A stretch of DNA of 64,000 bases from Pedococcus cremeus (GTDB lineage Bacteria; Actinomycetota; Actinomycetes; Actinomycetales; Dermatophilaceae): contig NZ_FOHB01000003.1 in assembly GCF_900111375.1 (NCBI RefSeq), forward strand, positions 372,001 to 436,000, given 5' to 3'. Below are positions 20,741-29,078 of this stretch, in pieces (position 1 is the first letter of the stretch; the number at the start of each line of letters is the position of its first letter). The notes under the pieces were generated by a model. That model saw only the letters and a list, made by a program, of their open reading frames with translations. It was not told the DNA's origin and did not search any database. The position numbers were made by a program, and so were the translations under genes.

Positions 20741-21182
20741 AGGGTCGCGAGACCTGAGGCGTGACCCCTCCTCCGTCAGCACAGTCGGCGCAGGTGCCGA
20801 AGATCTCGAGGGTGTGCTGCACGTCGCTGAAGCCGTGCTCCTCGCTGACCTTGGTCGCCCAGCGCTCCACGGCGGGTCCCTCGACCTCCACGGTGCGACC
20901 GCACTCGCGGCACACCAGGTGGTGGTGGTGCCCGGTGCTGCACGCCCGGTAGACGGCCTCGCCCTCGGCGGTGCGCAACATGTCGATGGAGCCGTCTGCG
21001 GCCATCTGCTGCAGCGTCCGGTAGACGGTCGCCAGGCCCACCTTCTCGCCTGCCTCCCGCAGGAGCGCGTGCAGCTCCTGTGCCGAGCGGAACTCCTCCA
21101 CGTCCGCCAGCACCGCGGCCACCGCGGCGCGCTGGCGGGTCGGGCGCCGGCCCGAGTCCGGGCTCGTCCTCGTCTCGGTCAT
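20739..21182 (-). CDS. zur: Fur-family zinc uptake regulator
   Basis: 147 residues; ATG 21182 overlaps the znuB stop (ATGA). Winged helix with RRPTRQRAAVAAVLADVEEFRSAQELH and ATVYRTLQQM. The regulatory metal region has HHHHLVCRECG, and structural-zinc cysteines are C91/C94 and C131/C134. Fur-family members can be Fur, Zur or PerR; placement as last gene of znuACB makes Zur by far the likeliest. With zinc bound it should repress the operon through the boxes at 24013-24049, closing a feedback loop. Confidence 0.9.
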   Translation of the reverse strand: MTETRTSPDSGRRPTRQRAAVAAVLADVEEFRSAQELHALLREAGEKVGLATVYRTLQQMAADGSIDMLRTAEGEAVYRACSTGHHHHLVCRECGRTVEVEGPAVERWATKVSEEHGFSDVQHTLEIFGTCADCADGGGVTPQVSRP

Positions 21183-22204
21183 CGCTGTCCGTCCTTCACG
21201 GTCGTCCCCACGTCCTCGTGGTCGGCCGCAGCGGCGACGTCGCCGCCGTGCTCGTCGTAGTGCCCCTCGTGCGCTGCGTGCAGGTGGCCGTCGTGCAGGT
21301 AGTCGACGTGGTCGTCGTGGGGCACCGCCTCGTGGCCGCAGCCCGTGCCGTGCTCGTGGTCGTGCCCGGCCGCCCGCCGATGCCGCGCAGTCCGCATCCG
21401 CGCCGCCGTCGCCGTGCCGACCGCTGCCGCGATGAAGGCGGCGATGGCGAGCAGCACGATCGTGCCGCCCGAGGGCGTCTCGGCGTAGAAGGACAGGACC
21501 ACCCCGCCGACGCTGGCCACGACCCCGATCAGCACGGCCCAGCGCACCGTGGCGCGGAAGCTGCGGCCGAACAGCTGCGCGGTGGCGTTCGGGATGATCA
21601 TGAGGGCGCTGATGAGCAGCAGCCCCACGATGCGCATCGACACGACCACGGTCACGGCGGTGAGCACCGCGAGCGCGATGTTGAGCCCGGTGACCGGCAT
21701 CCCGCTGGCCCGCGCGTACTCCTCGTCGTTGGCGACGGCGAACAGCCACGGCCGCAGCAGCCAGGTGCCGACCAGCACGACCAGCGCCAGGCCGGCGAAG
21801 ACCCACAGGTCGGTCGTGCTCGCGGTCGTGATGGCACCGAAGAGGTATGCCGTGAGGTTGGCCGGGCTGCCGCTCGGCGACTTCGCGATGATCACCACGC
21901 CGGCGGCGATGCCGCCGTAGAACATCACGGCGAGTGCGACGTCGCCGCTGGTGCGGCCACGGGCGCGGATCAGCTCGATCGCCACTGCGGCGCCGACCGC
22001 GGCGACGAGGGCGGTCCACACCGGAGCGGTGCCGGTGAGCACGCCGACCGCGACGCCGGCGAGCGCGACGTGGCCCATGCCGTCGCCGATGAGCGAGAGC
22101 CGGCGCTGGACGAGGAAGACGCCCACGAGCGGGGCGGCGATGCCGACCAGCAGCGCGGCGACGAGGGCCTGGCGCATGAAGTCGAGCGACAGCAGCTCAG
22201 CCAT
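21179..22204 (-). CDS. znuB: Zinc ABC transporter permease with histidine-rich C-terminal tail
   Basis: Membrane subunit of the ZnuABC importer: 341 residues, with ~8 hydrophobic helices from LLSLDFMRQALVAALLVGIAAPLVG to IVLLAIAAFIAAAVGTATAARM. The ABC-3 family signature region is around GDGMGHVALAGVAVG. After the last helix a ~65-residue tail carries many His and Asp/Glu (GHDHEHGTGCGHE, HDDHVDYLHDGHLHAAHEGH), which is unusual for the permease and probably binds zinc. Overlaps znuC by 8 nt and zur by 4 nt. Confidence 0.92.
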   Translation of the reverse strand: MAELLSLDFMRQALVAALLVGIAAPLVGVFLVQRRLSLIGDGMGHVALAGVAVGVLTGTAPVWTALVAAVGAAVAIELIRARGRTSGDVALAVMFYGGIAAGVVIIAKSPSGSPANLTAYLFGAITTASTTDLWVFAGLALVVLVGTWLLRPWLFAVANDEEYARASGMPVTGLNIALAVLTAVTVVVSMRIVGLLLISALMIIPNATAQLFGRSFRATVRWAVLIGVVASVGGVVLSFYAETPSGGTIVLLAIAAFIAAAVGTATAARMRTARHRRAAGHDHEHGTGCGHEAVPHDDHVDYLHDGHLHAAHEGHYDEHGGDVAAAADHEDVGTTVKDGQR

Positions 22205-23030
22205 GGTGGTCGTCTCCCTGCGGGTCGAAGGGGCCGGCGGCCGGTGCCGCGGCCAGCCGCGACTCGGTGTGGTCGGCCTCGTCGCCGGAGTGGTGGGCGT
22301 GCCCGACGACCGCCAGTCGTGAGTGGTGGTACTCGAACTCCGCGGGCGTGCCGTCGAACACGATCCGCCCGGAGGACATCGCGACGATGCGGGTCACGAT
22401 GCCCGACAGGGCTTCGAGCTCGTGGGTGACGATGAGCATCGTCGTGCCCTCGCCGGCCAGGCGTGCGAGCACTCCGGCGAGGACGTCCTGGTTGGCGGCG
22501 TCGACGCCCGCGGTCGGTTCGTCCATCACGAGGATGTCGGGGTGGGAGGCCATGGCGCGGGCGATCAGGACGCGCCGCTGCTGGCCCCCGGAGAGGGTGC
22601 TGACGTCGGTGTCGGCCCGGTCGGCGAGGCCGACCACCTCGAGGCAGCGGTGAATCGTGTCGGTGGAACCAGCACGGCCGAGTCGCGGCTGCCACCAGCG
22701 GCGCTGGCTCAGCAGGCCCACGGCGACGATCTCCTCGACGGTGGCCCGCACCGAGGCCGAGAGGGTGTGGCGCTGGGGCACGTAGCCCAGGCGGGGGAAG
22801 TCGTGGAAGTCCTCGCGCGGCACACCGAACAGCCGCACGTCGCCACCGAGCTGCTCGTTGAGGCCGAGGACGCCGCGCACCAGCGTCGACTTGCCCGAGC
22901 CGTTGGCCCCGAGCAGGGCGACGACCTCGCCGGGGGCGATGGTGAGGCTGACGTCGCGCACCACGGGTGCGTCGGCGTAGCCGAAGGAGGCGTGGTCGAC
23001 CTCGACCACCGGTGTGGCTGGGCGGTTCAT
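22197..23030 (-). CDS. znuC: Zinc ABC transporter ATP-binding protein
   Basis: 277 residues from ATG 23030 (AGGAG 5 nt upstream; overlaps the znuA stop by 4 nt). Walker A GANGSGKST, Q-loop GYVPQRHT, signature LSGGQQRR, Walker B ILVMDEP and the switch His in IVTHE are intact. The C-terminal ~45 residues are extra and His/Asp-rich (GHAHHSGDEADHTE, QGDDHHG), echoing the tail of ZnuB. Powers zinc import together with ZnuA and ZnuB. Confidence 0.92.
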   Translation of the reverse strand: MNRPATPVVEVDHASFGYADAPVVRDVSLTIAPGEVVALLGANGSGKSTLVRGVLGLNEQLGGDVRLFGVPREDFHDFPRLGYVPQRHTLSASVRATVEEIVAVGLLSQRRWWQPRLGRAGSTDTIHRCLEVVGLADRADTDVSTLSGGQQRRVLIARAMASHPDILVMDEPTAGVDAANQDVLAGVLARLAGEGTTMLIVTHELEALSGIVTRIVAMSSGRIVFDGTPAEFEYHHSRLAVVGHAHHSGDEADHTESRLAAAPAAGPFDPQGDDHHG

Positions 23031-24013
23031 GTGCACTCCTGTCCGGCGCGCAACGTCGCCAGGTTGGCGCGCATCACGTCGAAGTAGTTGTGGCCCGCGG
23101 ACTCGTCGGTGAGCCCCTCGAGCGGGTCGAGCACCTTGACGGTGGCGCCGGTCTCGCGGGCCAGCGTCTCGGCGACTGCCGGGCTGACCAGGGTCTCGGC
23201 GTAGATGGTCCTGACGCCCCCGTCCTTCACGAAGTGGGCGATGCGGGCGAGTTCCGCCGGGCTGGGCTCGGCCTCGGGGGAGAGTCCGGTGATGCCCACC
23301 TGGTGGAAGTCGTAGAGCGCCGCGAGGTACCCGAAGGCGGCGTGGCCGGTCACCAGGTCGCGGTTGCGGCAGGACTTGAGCCCTGCGGCGAACTCGTGGT
23401 CCAGCGCGGTCAGCTCGCCGGTGAAGGCCGTCGTCCGCTGGCGGTACTCGCCGGCGTGGGCGGGGTCGGCCTTCTCCAGCGCCGCTCCGATCGCCCGGGC
23501 GACGTCGGCGTAGCGCTGGGGGTCGAGCCAGAAGTGGGGGTCGGGTACCTGGCCGGCGTGGGCGCCGTGCCCGCCGGAGGTCGCGTCGGCCGAGTGGTCG
23601 TCGCCGTGCGAGCCGGCCGCCTCACCTGCGTGGTCGTGCTCCAGACCGGGCACCAGCCGTGCCGCGTGCGAGACGTCGAGCACCTGGCCTCGGGCCTGGT
23701 GGTCCACCGCCTCGTCGACCGCGGACTGGAACCCCCGCTCGTAGACGACCACGTCGGCCAGGGCGACCGAGGCGACCTTGCGCGCGGAGAGCTCCACGTC
23801 GTGCGGCTCGACGCCGGGCTTGGTCAGGGCCGTGACGTCGACCCGGTCACCGCCGATGCGGGAGGTGGCGTACTCGAGGGCGTAGAAGCCCGCGGCGACC
23901 TGGACGCGGTGGTCCTGGTTTCCGCCGACCGCGGCGGCTCCACTGCACGCGCTGGCCCCCAGGGCCACCAGCCCGAGAGCGGCCGTGGTCGCCAGGAGCC
24001 GTCGCCTCAACAT
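23027..24013 (-). CDS. znuA: Zinc-binding lipoprotein of the Znu importer
   Basis: Cluster A-I substrate-binding protein, 328 residues from ATG 24013. Lipoprotein signal: MLRRRLLATTAALGLVALG then ASAC. Metal-binding His positions include PGVEPHDVELS, the loop around DPHFWLDPQ and VTGHAAFGYL. Between residues ~125 and 160 lies a His-rich loop (EHDHAGEAAGSHGDDHS, GGHGAHAG), typical of zinc rather than manganese binders. First gene of znuA-znuC-znuB-zur. ATG 24022 or GTG 24028 are possible earlier starts but would lie inside the Zur box. Confidence 0.92.
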   Translation of the reverse strand: MLRRRLLATTAALGLVALGASACSGAAAVGGNQDHRVQVAAGFYALEYATSRIGGDRVDVTALTKPGVEPHDVELSARKVASVALADVVVYERGFQSAVDEAVDHQARGQVLDVSHAARLVPGLEHDHAGEAAGSHGDDHSADATSGGHGAHAGQVPDPHFWLDPQRYADVARAIGAALEKADPAHAGEYRQRTTAFTGELTALDHEFAAGLKSCRNRDLVTGHAAFGYLAALYDFHQVGITGLSPEAEPSPAELARIAHFVKDGGVRTIYAETLVSPAVAETLARETGATVKVLDPLEGLTDESAGHNYFDVMRANLATLRAGQECT

Positions 24014-24051
24014 GACAATCATTCTCACTTGAACTGAGAACGATTGTCAAA
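24013..24051 (-). promoter_or_regulatory. znuA promoter with two Zur boxes
   Basis: TGACAATCATTCTCA (24013-24027) and TGAGAACGATTGTCA (24035-24049) are inverted copies matching at 14 of 15 positions, and each is itself a near-palindrome of the Zur form TGAxAATxATTxTCA. On the minus strand TTGACA (24051-24046) and GAGAAT (24026-24021) can be the -35 and -10, both covered by the boxes. The -10 is 7 nt from the ATG, implying a leaderless message. Confidence 0.8.
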
Positions 24052-24130
24052 ACCCGTCCGGGCCTCCGCCCACTTCGTCTACGGCGATCCGCTCAAGGCG
24101 CGCCGGACACGGTGGTTGAGCGGCTCCGTG

Positions 24131-24178
24131 GGTACGAAGTCGGGTGCGACGTCGGGTGCGACGTCGGGTCCGAAGTGG
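24131..24178. repeat. 12 bp tandem repeat (4 copies)
   Basis: Units GGTACGAAGTCG, GGTGCGACGTCG, GGTGCGACGTCG, GGTCCGAAGTGG lie between the znuA promoter and the small membrane protein gene. Coding is not evident on either strand. The 24052-24130 stretch shows nothing else recognisable. Confidence 0.85.
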
Positions 24179-24202
24179 CGCGCGGCCCGCCACCGCCAGC
24201 CG

Positions 24203-24490
24203 TCAGGAGCGGGGGAGGGCCTGGGTGACGGTGATGGCGACTGCCAGCAGCACCACCGCGGCCCGCATGAGGCGCTCCACGGCGGTCAGGCGGGGCCAGC
24301 CGAGGAAGAGCATCCACGCCAGGAACAGGGCGACGAGGGCCGTCAGCACCCAGCCCCAGCCCGGGATGAGGATGCCGCCCACCAGCAGGGCGAGCACCGC
24401 GAGGAAGGGGACGATGCGGGGCAGGGTGTTCAGTCGGCACAGCACCGGGAGGCTGGCCCGCTCGACGGAGGCGCGAAAGCTCGATGACAC
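24203..24490 (-). CDS. Small membrane protein (DUF6703-like)
   Basis: 95 residues from GTG 24490. The basic N-terminus ([24 protein letters not shown]) precedes three hydrophobic stretches ([58 protein letters not shown]). The pattern resembles the actinobacterial DUF6703 family, of unknown function. Divergent from glyS across 116 bp. Family call is tentative. Confidence 0.65.
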   Translation of the reverse strand: MSSSFRASVERASLPVLCRLNTLPRIVPFLAVLALLVGGILIPGWGWVLTALVALFLAWMLFLGWPRLTAVERLMRAAVVLLAVAITVTQALPRS

Positions 24491-24606
24491 GCCCCGAACC
24501 CTACGGCAGCGGAGGTGGCGCCCCGATCGGGCGCCGTGGGCCGCGGCGGGGGAGCGGGCGGCATACCGCCGTGAGCGCCGGGGAGACGGTCGGTAACCTT
24601 CTCCGC

Positions 24607-26013
24607 ATGGCTGCACCGACCTCCACCGTGGACACCGTCGTCTCCCTCTGCAAGCGCAGGGGCTTCGTCTTCCCGTGCGGTGAGATCTACGGCGGTACCC
24701 GGTCGGCCTGGGACTACGGGCCCCTCGGCGTGGAGCTCAAGGAGAACATCAAGCGCCAGTGGTGGAAGGCGATGGTGACCGGCCGTGAGGACGTCGTCGG
24801 CCTCGACTCCTCGATCATCCTGCCGCGCCAGACCTGGGTTGCCTCGGGCCACGTGGGCGAGTTCACCGACCCGCTGACCGAGTGCCAGTCCTGCCACAAG
24901 CGCTTCCGCCTCGACCACATGCAGGAGGCCATCGCCGAGAAGGAGGCGAAGAAGGGCAAGCAGGTCGACCCCGACAGCATCCCCCTGAGCGACATCGCCT
25001 GCCCGAACTGCGGCACCCGCGGCGCGTGGACCGAGCCGCGCGAGTTCAACATGATGCTCAAGACCTACCTCGGCGTCATCGAGGACGAGTCGGGCCTGCA
25101 CTACCTGCGCCCGGAGACCGCCCAGGGCATCTTCATCAACTTCCTCAACGTCATGAACGCCTCGCGCAAGAAGCCGCCGTTCGGCATCGCGCAGACCGGC
25201 AAGAGCTTCCGCAACGAGATCACGCCGGGCAACTTCATCTTCCGCACCCGCGAGTTCGAGCAGATGGAGATGGAGTTCTTCGTCAAGCCGGGTGAGGACG
25301 AGGAGTGGCACCAGTACTGGATCGACGAGCGCACCCGCTGGTACACCGACCTCGGCATCAAGCCCGACAACCTGCGGCACTACGAGCACCCGCAGGAGAA
25401 GCTGTCGCACTACTCCAAGCGCACCGTCGACATCGAGTACCGGTTCAACTTCGCCGGCTCGGAGTGGGGTGAGCTCGAGGGCGTCGCGAACCGCACCGAC
25501 TTCGACCTCGGCACGCACACCAAGCACTCCGGCACCGACCTCGTCTACTTCGACCAGGCGAGCGGCGAGAAGTACACGCCGTACGTCATCGAGCCCGCAG
25601 CCGGCCTGTCGCGATCGCTCATGACCTTCCTCGTCGACGCCTACTCCGAGGACGAGGCGCCCAACACCAAGGGCGGGGTCGACAAGCGCGTCGTGCTGCG
25701 TCTCGACAAGCGGCTCGCCCCGGTCAAGGCCGCGGTGCTCCCGCTGTCGCGCAACGCCGACCTGACGCCGAAGGCCAAGGACCTCGCGGCCACGCTGCGC
25801 AAGCACTGGAACGTCGAGTTCGACGACGCCGGCGCCATCGGTCGCCGCTACCGTCGCCAGGACGAGATCGGCACGCCCTTCTGCATCACCGTCGACTTCG
25901 ACACCCTCGACGACCACGCGGTCACGATCCGCGAGCGCGACACAATGAGCCAGGAGCGGGTCTCGCTCGACCAGATCGAGTCCTACCTCGCGGCCCGCCT
26001 CGTCGGCTGCTGA
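24607..26013 (+). CDS. glyS: Glycyl-tRNA synthetase (alpha2 type)
   Basis: Class II synthetase charging tRNA-Gly, 468 residues from ATG 24607. Motif 1 region, the zinc-binding CQSCHKRF ... [21 protein letters not shown] and motif 2 [28 protein letters not shown] are present; C-terminal anticodon domain [11 protein letters not shown] ... [20 protein letters not shown]. -10-like TAACCT at 24594-24599 with no Shine-Dalgarno suggests a leaderless mRNA. Followed by a perfect terminator palindrome. This is the single-chain type, so no separate glyQ is expected. Confidence 0.95.
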   Translation: MAAPTSTVDTVVSLCKRRGFVFPCGEIYGGTRSAWDYGPLGVELKENIKRQWWKAMVTGREDVVGLDSSIILPRQTWVASGHVGEFTDPLTECQSCHKRFRLDHMQEAIAEKEAKKGKQVDPDSIPLSDIACPNCGTRGAWTEPREFNMMLKTYLGVIEDESGLHYLRPETAQGIFINFLNVMNASRKKPPFGIAQTGKSFRNEITPGNFIFRTREFEQMEMEFFVKPGEDEEWHQYWIDERTRWYTDLGIKPDNLRHYEHPQEKLSHYSKRTVDIEYRFNFAGSEWGELEGVANRTDFDLGTHTKHSGTDLVYFDQASGEKYTPYVIEPAAGLSRSLMTFLVDAYSEDEAPNTKGGVDKRVVLRLDKRLAPVKAAVLPLSRNADLTPKAKDLAATLRKHWNVEFDDAGAIGRRYRRQDEIGTPFCITVDFDTLDDHAVTIRERDTMSQERVSLDQIESYLAARLVGC

Positions 26014-26047
26014 GTGACAGGGGGCGTGCGCGCACGCCCCCTGTCAC
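26014..26047 (+). terminator. glyS terminator
   Basis: GTGACAGGGGGCGTGCG (26014-26030) and CGCACGCCCCCTGTCAC (26031-26047) form a perfect 34 bp palindrome starting immediately after the stop codon. No T-run follows, as usual in high-GC actinobacteria. Confidence 0.8.
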
Positions 26048-26054
26048 CGACTCC

Positions 26055-26082
26055 TTGACAAACGTCATGGGTATGCCGTGAC
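26055..26082 (+). promoter_or_regulatory. Possible promoter/operator of the ABC exporter operon
   Basis: TTGACA at 26055-26060 may be a -35. GTCATGG-gtatg-CCGTGAC (26064-26082) is an inverted repeat with 6 of 7 arm positions matching, and TGAC-aaac-GTCA (26056-26067) overlaps it. It is a candidate site for the response regulator encoded four genes downstream. One CGGCATAC octamer lies inside, so the symmetry may be incidental. Confidence 0.35.
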
Positions 26083-26127
26083 GGCTGTGTGAGGGGCACG
26101 GCACCGGTTGCGACGACGCTGGGTGCC

Positions 26128-27069
26128 ATGACGACAACACTCGACACCACCGCGCCGTCGCGGATGCGCCACCGCGCTCCCGCGATCAGCCTGCGCGGCG
26201 TGGCCAAGTCCTTCGGCTCGGTGGAGGCGGTGCGCGGCATCGACCTCGAGGTGCAGCAGGGCGAGATCATCGCCTTCCTCGGCCCCAACGGCGCAGGCAA
26301 GACCACCACCATCGACCTCCTGCTCGGCCTCTCCCGCCCGAGCTCCGGCAGCGTGGAGCTGTTCGGCACCGCCCCGCGCACGGCGGTGGAGCAGGGGCTG
26401 GTCTCCGCGGTCATGCAGACCGGCGGCCTGCTCAAGGACCTGACCGTCGAGGAGACCCTGCGGCTGACGGCTTCCCTGTTCGCCTCCGCGACGGAGCCGG
26501 CGGAGGTGATGCGCCGCGCGGGCCTCCTGGAGGTCGCCGACCGCCGCGTCGGTGCCTGTTCCGGCGGCCAGCAGCAGCGGCTCCGCTTCGCCATGGCCCT
26601 GCTGCCGGACCCCGACCTGCTCATCCTCGACGAGCCCACCACGGGCATGGACGTCACCGCCCGGCGTGAGTTCTGGGCCGCCATCCGGGAGGACGCCGAG
26701 CGCGGCCGGACCATCCTCTTCGCCACCCACTACCTCGAGGAGGCCGACGCCTACGCCGACCGGGTGGTGCTGGTGCGCAAGGGCGAGGTGGTGGCCGACG
26801 GCACGGCTGCGGAGGTCAAGGCCCTGGCCGCCGGTCGCACCGTGCGCGCGACCTTCCCGGGTGCCAGTGCGGAGGAGCTGGCGCGCATCCCCGGTGTCGA
26901 CGGGTGCGAGGTGCGCGGCGACACCGTGCTGCTCCACTCGAGCGACAGCGACGCCGTGGCCCGGCACCTGCTGACCGCCACCCCCGCGCGCGACCTCGAG
27001 ATCGAGGCCAGGGGCATCGAGGACGCCTTCCTGGCCCTCACCGCCGACCACGATGGAGACGACCAGTGA
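26128..27069 (+). CDS. ABC exporter ATP-binding protein (DrrA-like)
   Basis: 313 residues from ATG 26128. Walker A GPNGAGKTTT, Q-loop VMQTGGLL, signature CSGGQQQRL, Walker B LLILDEPTTGMD and switch THYLEEAD mark the daunorubicin-resistance class of exporters. The C-terminal ~80 residues (AEVKALAAGRTVRATFPG ...) form the usual DrrA extension. Overlaps the permease gene by 4 nt; the same transcript appears to continue into a histidine kinase and response regulator, typical of drug- or peptide-responsive export systems. Confidence 0.9.
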   Translation: MTTTLDTTAPSRMRHRAPAISLRGVAKSFGSVEAVRGIDLEVQQGEIIAFLGPNGAGKTTTIDLLLGLSRPSSGSVELFGTAPRTAVEQGLVSAVMQTGGLLKDLTVEETLRLTASLFASATEPAEVMRRAGLLEVADRRVGACSGGQQQRLRFAMALLPDPDLLILDEPTTGMDVTARREFWAAIREDAERGRTILFATHYLEEADAYADRVVLVRKGEVVADGTAAEVKALAAGRTVRATFPGASAEELARIPGVDGCEVRGDTVLLHSSDSDAVARHLLTATPARDLEIEARGIEDAFLALTADHDGDDQ

Positions 27070-27914
27070 CCGCCTCGACCACAACGACAGCGACCACCAC
27101 GACAGCGACCACCACGACGGACAAGGGCACCCCCGGATCCGAGGCTGGGCACCGCAGGGCGACTCCGGCACTCGGAGGTCTCAACACCACGCTGCTCGCC
27201 ATCGAGCTGCGGCGGGTGCTGCGCAACCGGCGGACGCTGGTCTTCACCCTCGCGATGCCCGCGGTGTTCTTCCTGATCTTCGGCGTCGGTGCCGAGTACG
27301 CCGGGAAGGACGCCGGACGCGGCAACGTCTCGGCCTTCATCATGATCAGCATGGCGGCCTACGGGGCCATGATCGCGACCACGAGCTCCGGTGCCGCGGT
27401 GGCCACCGAACGCGCCCTCGGCTGGAGCCGACAGCTGCGGCTGACGCCCCTACGCCCCGCGGCATACGTCGCGGTGAAGATCGCGACCGCCATGGTGCTC
27501 GGTGCGGTCTCCGTCGTGGTCGTCTACGTGCTCGGGGCGCTGACCAGCGCCGACATGGACGGCATCGGCCTCTGGGTCTCCACAGCGCTCGTCGCCTGGG
27601 CCGGTGCGGTGGTCTTCGCCGCCTTCGGGCTCTTCATGGGCTACCTGCTGCCCAGCGAGAACGTCATGCAGGTGCTCGGGCCGGTTCTGGCCGTGCTCGC
27701 CTTCGGTGGTGGCCTGTTCATGCCGCTCGAGGAGGGCAGCACCCTCGCCACGATCGCCGAGTTCACCCCGATGTACGGCATCGCCAAGCTGGCGCACGCC
27801 CCGCTGACGGGCGACAGCGTCCAGTGGACGTGGGTGCTCAACGTCGTGGCCTGGGCGGTCGTCTTCACGGTCGGCGCGGCCTGGCGGATGCGTCGCGACA
27901 CCGCCCGCGTGTGA
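27066..27914 (+). CDS. ABC-2 type exporter permease
   Basis: 282 residues from GTG 27066. Six hydrophobic helices begin at LVFTLAMPAVFFLIFGVGAEY and end at WVLNVVAWAVVFTVGAAW, matching ABC-2 (DrrB-like) permeases. The N-terminus before the first helix is Thr-rich, encoded by a 15 bp triplicated unit (TTTTA-TTTTA-TTTTD) and predicted cytoplasmic; it is not part of the family core. Partner of the preceding ATPase. Substrate unknown, possibly an antimicrobial peptide or drug. Confidence 0.88.
   Translation: MTASTTTTATTTTATTTTDKGTPGSEAGHRRATPALGGLNTTLLAIELRRVLRNRRTLVFTLAMPAVFFLIFGVGAEYAGKDAGRGNVSAFIMISMAAYGAMIATTSSGAAVATERALGWSRQLRLTPLRPAAYVAVKIATAMVLGAVSVVVVYVLGALTSADMDGIGLWVSTALVAWAGAVVFAAFGLFMGYLLPSENVMQVLGPVLAVLAFGGGLFMPLEEGSTLATIAEFTPMYGIAKLAHAPLTGDSVQWTWVLNVVAWAVVFTVGAAWRMRRDTARV
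27077..27121 (+). repeat. 15 bp tandem repeat (3 copies) in the permease 5' end
   Basis: Three copies of GACCACCACGACAGC (first and third with small changes) encode the Thr-rich N-terminal segment of the permease in frame. Confidence 0.85.
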
Positions 27915-27935
27915 CGGGCTTGTAGCGTGGCGGTT

Positions 27936-29078
27936 GTGAACTCGTCGGTGGCCGTGCCCCGGTTCCTGCGGGGCGACCGCACCCGCTACTGGGGCCTGTT
28001 CTTCGCCGGCGTGTGGCTGGTCTTCCTCGTGCCGGTGGTCGTCAGCGCGGCGCGGCGGGGCACGGTGCGGGACTGGCTCGGCATCGCCGTCCTGGTCGCC
28101 TTCTCGGTGGCCTACCTGCTGGCGATCACGGTCATGCGGCGGTTCTTCCGCGCGCGGACGCCCGGCTCCCAGCGGTTCGGCGCGACCATGCTGGTCGTCC
28201 TGGTGGCCCTGTCCGTCTGCGCCGTGCTGCTGCTGGGGGCGGACGCGCTGTCGACCGCCCCCTACCTCGCGGTCACCGGGGTCGTCGTGTTCCGCCGTTG
28301 GGGCCCGCTCTGGGTGATCGCCCTCGCGGCGGTCGTCGAGGGGCTGGCCCGCCTGACGACCGGCTGGCAGCACCTCGACGGCATCGGCTACTCGGTGCTC
28401 GGAGCCGGTTTCATCATGTGGGGCGTCATCCTGATGATGCAGCGCAACCTCGAGCTGGTCCGCACCCACGAGGCGGAGGCCGAGCTGGCCGTGGAGACCG
28501 AGCGGGTGCGGTTCGCCCGCGACCTGCACGACATCCTCGGTCACTCGCTCACGGTGATCACGGTGAAGGCAGAGCTGGCGGGGCGCCTCATCGAGGTGGA
28601 CCCGGCCCGCGCCCGGGCCGAGGTGGCCGAGCTCGAACGGCTAGCACGTGATGCGCTGGCCGACGTGCGGCGCACCGTGGTGGGCTACCGCGAGATCACG
28701 CTGCCCGGCGAGTTGGCCCGGGCCCGGGCCGCGTTGCAGACGGCCGGGATCACGGCCAGCGTGTCGAGCTCGGCGGAGGCGCCGCCGTCGCACCTGCGCG
28801 AGCTGTTCGCCTGGGTGGTCCGCGAGGGCGTCACCAACGTCGTGCGGCACAGCCGGGCCACGGAGTGCAGCGTCACTGTCGCGCCCCTGTCGGTCACAGT
28901 GCGCGACAACGGCGTCGGCCCGGGCACCGACACCGTGTCGGGTGGCAACGGGCTGCGCGGGATCCGCGAACGTGCCGCAGCGGTCGGCGCCCGGGTGGTG
29001 GCGGGTGCCGCAGGCCCGCGAGGGTTCTCGCTCCAGGTCAGCGCAACCGGCGCGGAGCCGGGCGAGGTGCGCCCATGA
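27936..29078 (+). CDS. Sensor histidine kinase (DesK/NarX-like, HisKA_3)
   Basis: 380 residues from GTG 27936 (GTG 27927 also possible); a TAGCGT -10-like hexamer ends 7 nt before it. Four to six membrane helices occupy residues ~20-165, then the HisKA_3 dimerisation helix with phospho-acceptor H198 (RFARDLHDILGHSLTVI) and a compact HATPase (REGVTNVVRHS, VTVRDNGVGPG, GNGLRGIRERAAAVG). No extracellular sensor domain is visible, so it may sense the membrane or the transporter. Overlaps the response regulator gene by 4 nt. Confidence 0.9.
   Translation: MNSSVAVPRFLRGDRTRYWGLFFAGVWLVFLVPVVVSAARRGTVRDWLGIAVLVAFSVAYLLAITVMRRFFRARTPGSQRFGATMLVVLVALSVCAVLLLGADALSTAPYLAVTGVVVFRRWGPLWVIALAAVVEGLARLTTGWQHLDGIGYSVLGAGFIMWGVILMMQRNLELVRTHEAEAELAVETERVRFARDLHDILGHSLTVITVKAELAGRLIEVDPARARAEVAELERLARDALADVRRTVVGYREITLPGELARARAALQTAGITASVSSSAEAPPSHLRELFAWVVREGVTNVVRHSRATECSVTVAPLSVTVRDNGVGPGTDTVSGGNGLRGIRERAAAVGARVVAGAAGPRGFSLQVSATGAEPGEVRP

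Noticed and set aside
20739-22019. A long minus-strand frame joining znuB antisense-frame sequence to zur
   Set aside because: The zur protein begins at ATG 21182, overlapping the znuB stop; the upstream part is a frame-shifted reading of znuB.
24491-24606. T-box or other riboswitch before glyS
   Set aside because: The 116 bp leader has no T-box bulge or specifier-like structure, and a -10 element directly before the ATG argues for a leaderless transcript.
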